Assembly (NCBI GenBank): GCA_020053155.1
Contig: JAGVNS010000127.1
Location: 1-7,292 of the forward strand
Direction: 5' to 3'
DNA length: 7,292 nt
Source of the DNA: Nitrososphaerota archaeon
Lineage (GTDB): Archaea > Iainarchaeota > Iainarchaeia > Iainarchaeales > VGJJ01
The stretch's first letter is position 1; the number at the start of each line of letters is the position of its first letter. The translations under genes and the position numbers were made by a program. This document shows positions 1 to 5,464 of the stretch, piece after piece. The notes beneath the pieces were generated by a model. The model was not told the DNA's origin. It did not search any database and saw only the letters and a list, made by a program, of their open reading frames with translations.

Positions 1-397
1 GCTTGCATTGCTTTCAAAAATCGTGGGAGAAAAAGGAATCGTGTTTGGCATCGAATATGAAAAAGGATTGGTGGAAAAAGCAAAAAAAACCCTAAACGAA
101 TTAGGAATTCAAAACGTGGAAACCAAACAAGGGGATGGGGCGTTCGGCTGGCCTGAAAAAAGCCCATTTGACCGCATACTCGTTTCGGCTGCATGCCCGT
201 ATATTCCACCCAACCTCTTTCACCCACTGAAGGAAAGAGGAATTATTGTGGCGCCCGTGGGGGATTCCTCATATCAACAGCTGGTAAAAATGGAAAAATT
301 CCACGGTAAGCCCCTGAAAAGCCTCGCCATAGAGGGAATTTACCAATTCGTTCCCCTGCGGAGTCCCACATTCAAACGGATGGATGATACCTTTTAG
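1..397 (+). CDS. pcm: Protein-L-isoaspartate O-methyltransferase, 3' part (5' end outside the window)
   Basis: The reading frame is open from the first bases, so the true start lies upstream; the TTG at 8 is not a convincing start. About 131 residues remain of a family usually 200-220 long, so roughly the first 80-90 are missing, including the GxGxG part of the SAM site. Still visible are the acidic strand end 'VFGIEY' that binds the SAM ribose, the 'GDGAFGWPE' loop, 'FDRILVSAA', 'PLKERGIIVAPVG' and the C-terminal 'FVPL', all in the order typical of PCMT. The enzyme methylates L-isoaspartyl residues in damaged cytosolic proteins with S-adenosylmethionine so that they can revert to aspartate. 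The stop is 6 bases before the lplB start, so it is probably cotranscribed with the lipoate-ligase genes; no functional link is known. Family call is firm; the gene is cut by the window edge, not evidently broken. Confidence 0.93.
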   Translation, partial: LALLSKIVGEKGIVFGIEYEKGLVEKAKKTLNELGIQNVETKQGDGAFGWPEKSPFDRILVSAACPYIPPNLFHPLKERGIIVAPVGDSSYQQLVKMEKFHGKPLKSLAIEGIYQFVPLRSPTFKRMDDTF

Positions 398-403
398 TAG
401 GGA

Positions 404-709
404 ATGGGCATTTTCTCTTTCATGCAGAAGGAAATCATCCATAAAATTCCCAATGGAAAGCTCGTACGCATTTCTCTTGAATATGATACTACTATTTTAC
501 AAAAAATAAAAATCTGCGGAGACTTTTTTGTTCACCCGGAAGAAACCATTGAAGAAATGGAAAAAGTGCTGAGGCATTTGCCCGTGGAAGCAGGAGAAAT
601 TAGAATTAAACAAAAATTGGATGAAGTGGCACACTCCAAAAATGCCCAATTGATTGGAATAGATACGCAGACGGTTGCCAGTCTTATTCACGAGGCGATA
701 TATCAATGA
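404..709 (+). CDS. lplB: Lipoate-protein ligase accessory subunit LplB (separate C-terminal domain)
   Basis: A 101-residue protein matching the C-terminal domain of bacterial LplA, which in archaea is often a separate polypeptide. Seen: 'IPNGKLVRISLEY' (residues 15-27) and the hallmark 'KICGDFFVHPEE' (36-47), followed by a helix 'TIEEMEKVL'. In Thermoplasma acidophilum the equivalent LplB is needed with LplA for lipoate activation to lipoyl-AMP; the same role is inferred here. The start is uncertain: ATG 404 has a GGGA abutting it (too close for a normal ribosome site), while ATG 422 (residue 7) gives an N-terminus nearer to the conserved region but has no ribosome site. The TGA stop overlaps the lplA ATG (ATGA at 706-709), so the two subunits are probably translated together in equal amounts. 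The gene order LplB-LplA is the reverse of the bacterial fusion, so this is a true split and not a broken fused gene. Confidence 0.88.
   Translation: MGIFSFMQKEIIHKIPNGKLVRISLEYDTTILQKIKICGDFFVHPEETIEEMEKVLRHLPVEAGEIRIKQKLDEVAHSKNAQLIGIDTQTVASLIHEAIYQ
692..699 (+). promoter_or_regulatory. Ribosome binding site of lplA, inside lplB
   Basis: GAGGCGAT differs at one base from GAGGTGAT, part of the ideal Shine-Dalgarno sequence, and ends 6 bases before ATG 706. It lies within the 3' end of lplB, so it fixes the lplA start and supports coupled translation. Confidence 0.6.
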
Positions 710-1482
710 GTAAGATAGAAACAAAAACAAACTCGGTGCAATGGCGATTTATCCCCATTGAAACGCATACGGCGGCCACGAACATGGCGTTGGATGAAGC
801 ATGCGCCCACGCCATTGCAATGGGAAAAGCCAATCCCACCATTCGTTTTTATCGCTGGCAACCCAGCGCTGTTTCCATTGGGTATTTTCAAAGTCTGGCG
901 CAGGAAGTAGATGTAAATGAATGCCGAAAACAGGGTGTTGATATTGTGCGGAGGCGCACGGGAGGGGGAGCCGTATATCACGATTACAAAGGAGAAATAA
1001 CCTATTCGGTTATCGCTCCCGAAAAAATGTTTGCCAGCAACATTGTGGAATCCTACAAACAAGTAGCAGACTGCATCATTTTGGGACTAAAACAATTGAA
1101 TGTGAACGCAGAATTTGTTCCCATCAATGATTTGATTGTGAATGGAAAAAAGATTTCTGGAAATGCCCAAACGAGACGCAATGGAATTTTGCAAATGCAC
1201 GGAACCATTTTATGCGACGTGGATGTGGACAAAATGTTTTCCGTGTTAAAAGTTCCGGATGAAAAAATAAAAGATAAAGTGATTGCAAATGTAAAAGAAC
1301 GCGTAACGAGTTTGAAACACCAAGGCATTTCAGATTACCAAACCGTTTACCAAGCATTAATGCATGGATTTTTGGATGGGAAAGAGTGGAAAAAAGGAAA
1401 ATGGAGCGAGGAAGAAATGGAAAAAGCCGAAATCCTCGCGGAAGAGAAATATGGGCATCCAAAATGGATTGAGATGCGATAG
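706..1482 (+). CDS. lplA: Lipoate-protein ligase A, catalytic subunit
   Basis: A 258-residue protein of the BPL/LplA/LipB family. The signature 'RRRTGGGAVYHD' (residues 82-93) is the lipoyl-adenylate binding loop. 'NDLIVNGKKISGNAQ' (141-155) carries the conserved catalytic lysine, most likely K149, and is followed by 'HGTILCDVD'. It lacks the C-terminal accessory domain of E. coli-type LplA, as expected because lplB encodes it just upstream. Reaction: ATP plus lipoate gives lipoyl-AMP, then the lipoyl group goes to the lysine of acceptor domains; the E2 encoded at 5465-6847 is the obvious local substrate (K43). The start at ATG 706 is supported by GAGGCGAT at 692-699 with 6-base spacing and by the ATGA overlap with lplB. 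Octanoyl transfer or biotin ligation is less likely given the LplB partner. Lys/Glu-rich C-terminal 40 residues look like a helical tail. Confidence 0.95.
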   Translation: MSKIETKTNSVQWRFIPIETHTAATNMALDEACAHAIAMGKANPTIRFYRWQPSAVSIGYFQSLAQEVDVNECRKQGVDIVRRRTGGGAVYHDYKGEITYSVIAPEKMFASNIVESYKQVADCIILGLKQLNVNAEFVPINDLIVNGKKISGNAQTRRNGILQMHGTILCDVDVDKMFSVLKVPDEKIKDKVIANVKERVTSLKHQGISDYQTVYQALMHGFLDGKEWKKGKWSEEEMEKAEILAEEKYGHPKWIEMR

Positions 1483-1497
1483 GGGAAAAGCCTTTAA

Positions 1498-1914
1498 TTG
1501 GCAAGAAGTTCTATTGTAAACATGCCCCCCACAACCACCCCCCGGAGAATGAGACCGCGCGGAACTACGCGAGGAGTCAGTATTGGAATTCGTGAACTAG
1601 CCGCGCGAAGCCAGATCAATCTGGGAAACCCCCACGTCCGATTCCAGCTCCAAAAAGCACAGGTAAGAAGACCTGGACTCTCTGCAAAGAAACAGCTTCA
1701 AGCCCTGGAAAGGGCCGCCCTTTCCTTGTTTGAACACCCCGTGTATGCGAACAAAAACAACGTTGTGAGAGACGAAGTATTACGTGGACAGCTGGGAGCC
1801 GGTCGTCACAGCCCGCTCTTCGCGCAGGTCATTGCTAACCTTATCCGTAGAGGAAAAATAACCCGATTCGGAACAAGCGGGTACCAACTAACACGGAAAA
1901 GAAAAGCCGCATAG
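1498..1914 (+). CDS. Small basic protein, possible winged-helix C-terminus; unknown function
   Basis: I do not recognise this 138-residue protein. The N-terminal 30 residues are Pro/Thr/Arg-rich and probably disordered ('TTTPRRMRPRGTTRG'). A helical middle follows ('LSAKKQLQALERAALSLF'). The last 45 residues contain 'PLFAQVIANLIRRGKITRFG' followed by 'YQLTRKRK', which reads like the recognition helix and wing of a winged-helix DNA-binding domain (inference only). Strongly basic overall, with no Cys, signal peptide or membrane segment. The listed start is TTG, 15 bases after the lplA stop, with AGGGGA at 1481-1486 as a distant ribosome site (11-base spacing); ATG 1522 or ATG 1549 are alternatives that lose only the low-complexity head. 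Arg-rich with more GC-rich codons than its neighbours. It is last in the pcm-lplB-lplA operon and ends 3 bases from the convergent lpdA stop. Reality of the gene is likely, function open. Confidence 0.6.
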   Translation: MARSSIVNMPPTTTPRRMRPRGTTRGVSIGIRELAARSQINLGNPHVRFQLQKAQVRRPGLSAKKQLQALERAALSLFEHPVYANKNNVVRDEVLRGQLGAGRHSPLFAQVIANLIRRGKITRFGTSGYQLTRKRKAA

Positions 1915-1917
1915 CGA

Positions 1918-1931
1918 TTATTTTTTCTTTA
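1918..1931 (+). terminator. T-rich tract, possible archaeal terminator for the plus-strand operon
   Basis: TTATTTTTTCTTTA begins 3 bases after the stop of the last plus-strand gene. Archaeal transcription often ends at such U-rich runs without a hairpin. The same bases encode the Lys-Lys-Lys tail and stop of the convergent dihydrolipoamide dehydrogenase, so the T content may simply reflect lysine codons. Confidence 0.35.
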
Positions 1932-3348
1932 GTGGCAAATGAACGCACTTTCCAAGCGCATTCTCACACGCTTCCAAAATGGCTTCGCTGTAAGTGGGAT
2001 GTGGGTGAATCGTTCCCGCCACATCCTCTAAACGGGCCCCCATTTCAATGGCTAATCCTATTTCTACAATCATGTCGGAAGCGTGGGCACCTACCAATGT
2101 GGCACCCATAATTAAATGCGAAAGAGGGTCCGCTATTACTTTGACAAATCCTACTGGGCGATTGGCTCCGAGAGAACGGCCGCTCGCCGAAAAGGGGAAC
2201 GTTCCCGTAATCACCGCACGGCCACTTTTGAGAGCATCATTTTCTTGTACGCCCACCCACGCAATTTCAGGATCGGAATAAATGACACCCGGACACACTT
2301 GCGCATCAAATGCGGAAGGAAGACCCGCACACACCTCCGCGGCCACCTTCCCCATATACATGGCACGGTGCGCGAGCATCGGACCATTGGTAACGTCTCC
2401 AATCGCAAGAATTTGGGGGTCGGTGGTATAACACCGCTCGTTAATGAAAATAAATCCCTTTTCATCCACTTTTACGTGGGTGTTTTCCAATCCCAAATTT
2501 TGGGTGAAGGGGGACCTCCCCACTACCACCAACACTTTTTCGAATGAAACGGTTTCTTTTACCCCCTCTTTTGTTTGCAAATGCAAATCGATTCCTTTCG
2601 CATTCTTTTCACCTGAAAGAATTTCGGTGTTTTTCCAAAATGTCACTCCAAAATTTTCCAATTGCCTCTGCATCAATTCCCCAATTTTAGGGTCCATGTT
2701 GGACAGGATGGTAGGGGAACGGTGGATGAGGGTGACTTTGCTTCCAAACTTTTGGAAGGTGTGGGCCATTTCCATGGCAATGTATCCCGACCCCGCAATG
2801 GCAAGAGAGGAGGGAATGGTTTCCAATTGCAGCAAATCAGTTGAGGTGAGGACGTTTTTCCCATCGAATGGTAGCGTGGGGAGGGCGTTTTCCTTACACC
2901 CACTCGCAATGATTATTTTATCCGCGGTTAAGCCCATCGTATCGTGTTCCTGCACAATGTGCAGTTCGTTCGATGAAACAAAGCGCGCATTCCCATACAC
3001 CACGTCCACGCCCACCTTGCCCAATAATGTCTTGATTCCATTTGTCAATTTTTCAACCACATTGCGCTTGAATTCTTGGGTTTTTTCCATATCCAATGTG
3101 ACAAGGGAGACGTTGATTCCCTGGTCTTTAGAGTGCGTGCAATCCCAAAAAACGTTGGCAGTGTGAATGAGGGCTTTGGAGGGAATGCACCCGTGATGCA
3201 GGCACAATCCCCCCAACCCATTCGGGTCTTTCTCGATCAGCGTGACCATTTTTCCCAATTGGCCCGCACGAATGGCCGCCACATATCCTCCGGGGCCTGC
3301 CCCAATTACGGCAACCTCCGTATGCTCCGTCATTTCTCCCACAACCAT
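1918..3348 (-). CDS. lpdA: Dihydrolipoamide dehydrogenase (E3)
   Basis: A full-length 476-residue flavoprotein disulfide reductase. In order: FAD-binding 'GAGPGGY' (residues 16-22); redox disulfide 'CLHHGC' (C49 and C54) followed by 'IPSKAL'; NAD-binding 'AGSGYIAMEMA'; the second FAD contact 'ILAIGDV'; and C-terminal 'HPHPTYSE' with the catalytic H450/E455 pair of the dimer partner. It reoxidises dihydrolipoyl groups on E2 with NAD+ in the cytosol. CxxxxC with HPHPT separates it from mercuric or glutathione reductases. The residue before the first cysteine is Leu (GGLC) where most homologues have Thr or Val. Start: ATG 3348 is preferred because AGGGA lies 5 bases upstream; M6 (ATG at 3333-3331) is an alternative nearer the usual N-terminus, with GGGAG only 2 bases away. 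It is transcribed alone, convergent with the lplA operon and divergent from the toxin-antitoxin pair. Confidence 0.97.
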   Translation of the reverse strand: MVVGEMTEHTEVAVIGAGPGGYVAAIRAGQLGKMVTLIEKDPNGLGGLCLHHGCIPSKALIHTANVFWDCTHSKDQGINVSLVTLDMEKTQEFKRNVVEKLTNGIKTLLGKVGVDVVYGNARFVSSNELHIVQEHDTMGLTADKIIIASGCKENALPTLPFDGKNVLTSTDLLQLETIPSSLAIAGSGYIAMEMAHTFQKFGSKVTLIHRSPTILSNMDPKIGELMQRQLENFGVTFWKNTEILSGEKNAKGIDLHLQTKEGVKETVSFEKVLVVVGRSPFTQNLGLENTHVKVDEKGFIFINERCYTTDPQILAIGDVTNGPMLAHRAMYMGKVAAEVCAGLPSAFDAQVCPGVIYSDPEIAWVGVQENDALKSGRAVITGTFPFSASGRSLGANRPVGFVKVIADPLSHLIMGATLVGAHASDMIVEIGLAIEMGARLEDVAGTIHPHPTYSEAILEACENALGKCVHLPLKKK

Positions 3349-3380
3349 GTTTTTCCCTTGAATGTTTTATTCAATCCTTG

Positions 3381-3388
3381 TTTATTAA
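3381..3388 (-). promoter_or_regulatory. Candidate TATA box of lpdA
   Basis: Read on the minus strand this is TTAATAAA in an otherwise mixed region. Its centre is about 26 bp from position 3358, which would leave a leader of about 10 bases carrying the AGGGA ribosome site before ATG 3348. A second AT-rich block, GAATAAAA near 3364-3371, is closer to the gene and could compete. Confidence 0.35.
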
Positions 3389-3412
3389 GGGTGGCGGGAG
3401 GGCTTCGACAGG

Positions 3413-3420
3413 TTTTTATA
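3413..3420 (+). promoter_or_regulatory. TATA box of the toxin-antitoxin operon
   Basis: TTTTTATA is a good archaeal TATA element. Counting about 26 bp from its centre places transcription start near 3443, next to the ATG at 3445. No ribosome site precedes that ATG. The antitoxin mRNA is therefore probably leaderless. Confidence 0.55.
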
Positions 3421-3424
3421 GAAC

Positions 3425-3441
3425 GTAATACGTTGTATTAC
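3425..3441. promoter_or_regulatory. Perfect inverted repeat, probable operator for the antitoxin
   Basis: GTAATAC-GTT-GTATTAC is a perfect 7-bp palindrome with a 3-bp spacer. It lies between the TATA box and the start codon of the ribbon-helix-helix antitoxin, over the predicted transcription start. Ribbon-helix-helix antitoxins commonly bind such short repeats in their own promoters to repress the operon. Binding would block polymerase loading or escape. Confidence 0.6.
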
Positions 3442-3444
3442 AAT

Positions 3445-3738
3445 ATGAACTCTGATTCCGATATTGTAACGGTTCGTTTTGAAGGGGACGCTCGTAAACG
3501 TATTACCGCTTTTGCACAGCAAAAGATGGAAACAAAATCAGATATTATTCGAAAGGCAACCTTGGAATATATCCAGCGTGAAGACGAAAGGAATGAGATT
3601 AAAGAAATGGTTGCCAAGAAGTTTGCCGAACAAAAAATATCGTTTGACGAGATGGTCCGCATTCTCGGTTATGACGAAGCGAAGAAGGTGGCCTTCTTCA
3701 TTGACATTGCCGAAAAATCCCTGAGAGAAGGGATATGA
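3445..3738 (+). CDS. Ribbon-helix-helix antitoxin
   Basis: A 97-residue protein. The N-terminus fits a ribbon-helix-helix DNA-binding domain: strand 'DIVTVRFE' (residues 6-13), helix 1 around 15-27, a turn at 'METKSD', and helix 2 'IIRKATLEYIQRE' (34-46). The rest is charged and helical, with 'ISFDEMVRILGYDEAKKVAFF' resembling the C-terminal toxin-binding part of antitoxins paired with archaeal PIN proteins. The frame stays open upstream to 3076 but that stretch is antisense to lpdA; ATG 3445 is chosen because it directly follows the TATA box and operator repeat and because the domain begins there. It likely represses its own promoter and neutralises the downstream PIN toxin, whose GTG start is one base after its stop. 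The exact antitoxin family is not certain. Confidence 0.85.
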   Translation: MNSDSDIVTVRFEGDARKRITAFAQQKMETKSDIIRKATLEYIQREDERNEIKEMVAKKFAEQKISFDEMVRILGYDEAKKVAFFIDIAEKSLREGI

Positions 3739-3739
3739 C

Positions 3740-4261
3740 GTGAAATCCGTGGTGGCCGATACCTCGGCGCTCATTTCGCTCGCGTATAGCGGGCGTCTGG
3801 AAATGGTGTGCGATACGCTTGCGGTACATATTCCAATAGCCGTGCAAACAGAACTAGAAGAAATAGCCTCTTATTCTGATAAACTCTCAAAAACTGCCAA
3901 GGAAGTGTTGGTGCTTATCCGACAGAAAAAAATACAACTCCATGAAAAAATTTCACAGGCCAATGTCGTTCACTTGATGAGCAAAGAAGTGGACGTTGGG
4001 GAGGCGGCCTGTTTCCAATTAGCGATAGAGCAAAACATTCCAGTCGTTCTGCTGGATGACAACGACGCCGCATATGAGCTGACGGGAGTGGCCCGCACGA
4101 ATACTATCTCCCTACGAATTTCGGCCTCGGCAATCGCAGAGCTCTTTCATCAAAGCCGAATAAACAAAAGTGAAATGCGAAAAAGTCTAACTGATATGAT
4201 TCAGCACCGAAATTGGGAAAAATCGTCACTGGAATCATTGATTCAAAAAATCATTGATTAG
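3740..4261 (+). CDS. PIN-domain ribonuclease, toxin of the toxin-antitoxin pair
   Basis: A 173-residue PIN-domain protein. The acidic metal site is intact: D7 in 'VADTSALISL', E38 in 'VQTEL', E88 in 'VDVGEAACFQLA', and D106/D107/D109 in 'VVLLDDNDAAY'. The tail after residue 125 ('SASAIAELFHQSRINKSEM') resembles the extension of the DUF3368 type of PIN protein; the remaining tail is helical and charged. The family are Mg/Mn-dependent endoribonucleases, and as toxins they cleave tRNA, rRNA or mRNA; the target here is unknown. The start is GTG 3740, one base after the antitoxin stop, with AGGGA at 3729-3733 and 6-base spacing. There is no frameshift or lost catalytic residue, so it is presumably active when unbound. 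Pairing with the antitoxin rests on adjacency and domain type. Confidence 0.88.
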   Translation: MKSVVADTSALISLAYSGRLEMVCDTLAVHIPIAVQTELEEIASYSDKLSKTAKEVLVLIRQKKIQLHEKISQANVVHLMSKEVDVGEAACFQLAIEQNIPVVLLDDNDAAYELTGVARTNTISLRISASAIAELFHQSRINKSEMRKSLTDMIQHRNWEKSSLESLIQKIID

Positions 4262-4267
4262 ACAATT

Positions 4268-4283
4268 ATTCTTTCAGAAGAAT
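4268..4283. terminator. Short hairpin between convergent genes, possible bidirectional terminator
   Basis: ATTCTT-TCAG-AAGAAT forms a perfect 6-bp stem with a 4-base loop. It takes up most of the 22-bp gap between the stop codons of the PIN toxin and the DUF1697 gene. Only a short T-rich run (TTATTTC) follows on the plus strand, so termination is a guess from position. Confidence 0.35.
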
Positions 4284-4817
4284 TTATTTCATCTCATTCA
4301 GCATGTTTTCGAACGTGTGCCAAAAACGAGTAGTAGCCGGAACCCCCCACTTTGACTCAAGTAAGGCAGTAGGGTAATCGTATTTTCCGTTTGATTTACG
4401 GCTGATAGCGAGTGCAATTCGATTTCGATAGTAAAACACTTCAATGTCTTTTTGGGTTGAAAAAAGAGGCAATTTGGCCTCTCTGGGGTCTTTTACCAAG
4501 AAAATGATTGTTTTTTTGTCCTCGGGTTTGGCATTTATTTTAGTGAAGGGGTTGGCTTTCAGCAATACGCGCAATTCCACGCGCGGAAACACCGCTACCT
4601 CAATTTCAGAGCCAACCAATTTGGAAATAACCCGCGCCACCTTATCTTGGACCGTTTTCTCATTCTTATCCTGCGAATCAAAAAACACGTTCCCCGATTG
4701 AATGTATGTTTCCACGTTTTCAAACCCTGCCGAACCCATTTGCTTGCGCACATCCTCCATCTTCACCCATTTACCGGCGACATTGATACCTCGGAGAAAG
4801 GCGACGTATTGAACCAT
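4284..4817 (-). CDS. DUF1697 family protein
   Basis: A 177-residue protein, the usual size for the DUF1697 family. Diagnostic features are the N-terminal 'YVAFLRGINVAGKWVKMED' (residues 4-22) and 'GFENVETYIQSGNVFF' (31-46), followed by paired alpha/beta repeats, 'LKANPF' and the C-terminal '...RFWHTFENML'. The biochemical function of the family is not established; it is typically soluble and widespread in bacteria, less common in archaea, so lateral acquisition is possible. ATG 4817 is one base after the stop of the methyltransferase, with GGTG at 4830-4827 and 9-base spacing, so it is the third gene of the E2 operon and is probably translated by reinitiation. The operon position does not by itself reveal a link to lipoate metabolism. 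Confidence 0.88.
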   Translation of the reverse strand: MVQYVAFLRGINVAGKWVKMEDVRKQMGSAGFENVETYIQSGNVFFDSQDKNEKTVQDKVARVISKLVGSEIEVAVFPRVELRVLLKANPFTKINAKPEDKKTIIFLVKDPREAKLPLFSTQKDIEVFYYRNRIALAISRKSNGKYDYPTALLESKWGVPATTRFWHTFENMLNEMK

Positions 4818-4818
4818 A

Positions 4819-5463
4819 TTATTTCACACCTTGCCCCGTTAGTTTTCTTCTTTCACTTTTTCGAGGATATGCTTGTTTCAATCGATATGTAAGCTCAATT
4901 TTGTAAATCTTTTTTCTTTGTCCATTAATTCGATTGGTATACTCCGTTCTTTTTTCCGCCTCGCGAGGGGGCATAATCCCTATTCGAAGGCCCAAACCAA
5001 GGGCTGGAGCGTCTCTTTCAATCAGTTCTTTCAACTGAGAATATTCGGTGGTCATGTAGAGCTTTCCGTTTGGAAGTAGCACCATAGGCAAAAGTTTCAT
5101 CACCGCCCGAACCTCGTGCCATAAACCAGGAGAAAAATCATACATTCCAAATTCATTGGGCATGTCCCAATTCAAATTTTTAGTCCTTTTCCTTTTTCGA
5201 ATCATTCCCCCTAAGGTTTCTTCATTTCCATCTGCGTAAACAGAAATTCTTTTTGGATTGGGTCCTGCCAATAAGTGTCTAAGCATAGCGTTGTGCGCAA
5301 GTTCGAAATCAACCACCGCGTACTTCCGACTAGGAAAGCGTTCAGCTATTCTCTTCATTCGACTTCCTGTTCCGGAACCTAAATCAACCGATTGAAATGG
5401 AGTTATTGGTTTTGTTCCTTTTCTAAATCGTGCACGAAATTTGCGAGCAACCACTATTGACAC
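4819..5463 (-). CDS. SAM-dependent methyltransferase, target unknown
   Basis: A 214-residue class I (Rossmann-fold) methyltransferase. Motif I is 'VDLGSGTGS' (residues 26-34), the ribose-binding acidic residue is D52 in 'AVVDFE', and D78 in 'VYADGN' probably contacts the adenine. A basic segment 'RKRKRTKNLN' (89-98) and a long Lys/Arg-rich C-terminus suggest a nucleic-acid substrate. Layout distantly recalls TrmB-type tRNA (guanine-7) methyltransferases, but the identification is not secure. The start is GTG 5463, one base after the E2 stop. GGACGTGAT at 5477-5469 matches the ideal Shine-Dalgarno GGAGGTGAT at 8 of 9 bases with 5-base spacing, strongly fixing this start over the GTG three codons later. 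The N-terminus begins only 25 residues before motif I, so any substrate-recognition domain must be in the C-terminal half. Confidence 0.75.
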   Translation of the reverse strand: MSIVVARKFRARFRKGTKPITPFQSVDLGSGTGSRMKRIAERFPSRKYAVVDFELAHNAMLRHLLAGPNPKRISVYADGNEETLGGMIRKRKRTKNLNWDMPNEFGMYDFSPGLWHEVRAVMKLLPMVLLPNGKLYMTTEYSQLKELIERDAPALGLGLRIGIMPPREAEKRTEYTNRINGQRKKIYKIELTYRLKQAYPRKSERRKLTGQGVK

Positions 5464-5464
5464 T

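Noticed and set aside
404..1482. lplB and lplA as one lipoate ligase gene broken by a frameshift
   Set aside because: The accessory domain precedes the catalytic domain, the reverse of the fused enzyme, and lplA has its own ribosome site and full N-terminus. This is the known archaeal split.
2048..3166. Open frames on the plus strand opposite lpdA
   Set aside because: They show no domain signatures and lie fully antisense to an unmistakable full-length E3 gene.
3425..3441. Inverted repeat as a terminator or recombination site
   Set aside because: It lies between a TATA box and a start codon and lacks a T-run or a second copy elsewhere in the window. An operator explains it better.
3076..3444. 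Upstream extension of the antitoxin reading frame to ATG 3076
   Set aside because: Most of it is antisense to lpdA coding sequence, and the TATA box and operator lie just before ATG 3445, where the ribbon-helix-helix domain begins.
4444..5079. Plus-strand open frames opposite the DUF1697 and methyltransferase genes
   Set aside because: They are antisense to well-supported genes, with low-complexity translations and no recognisable motifs.
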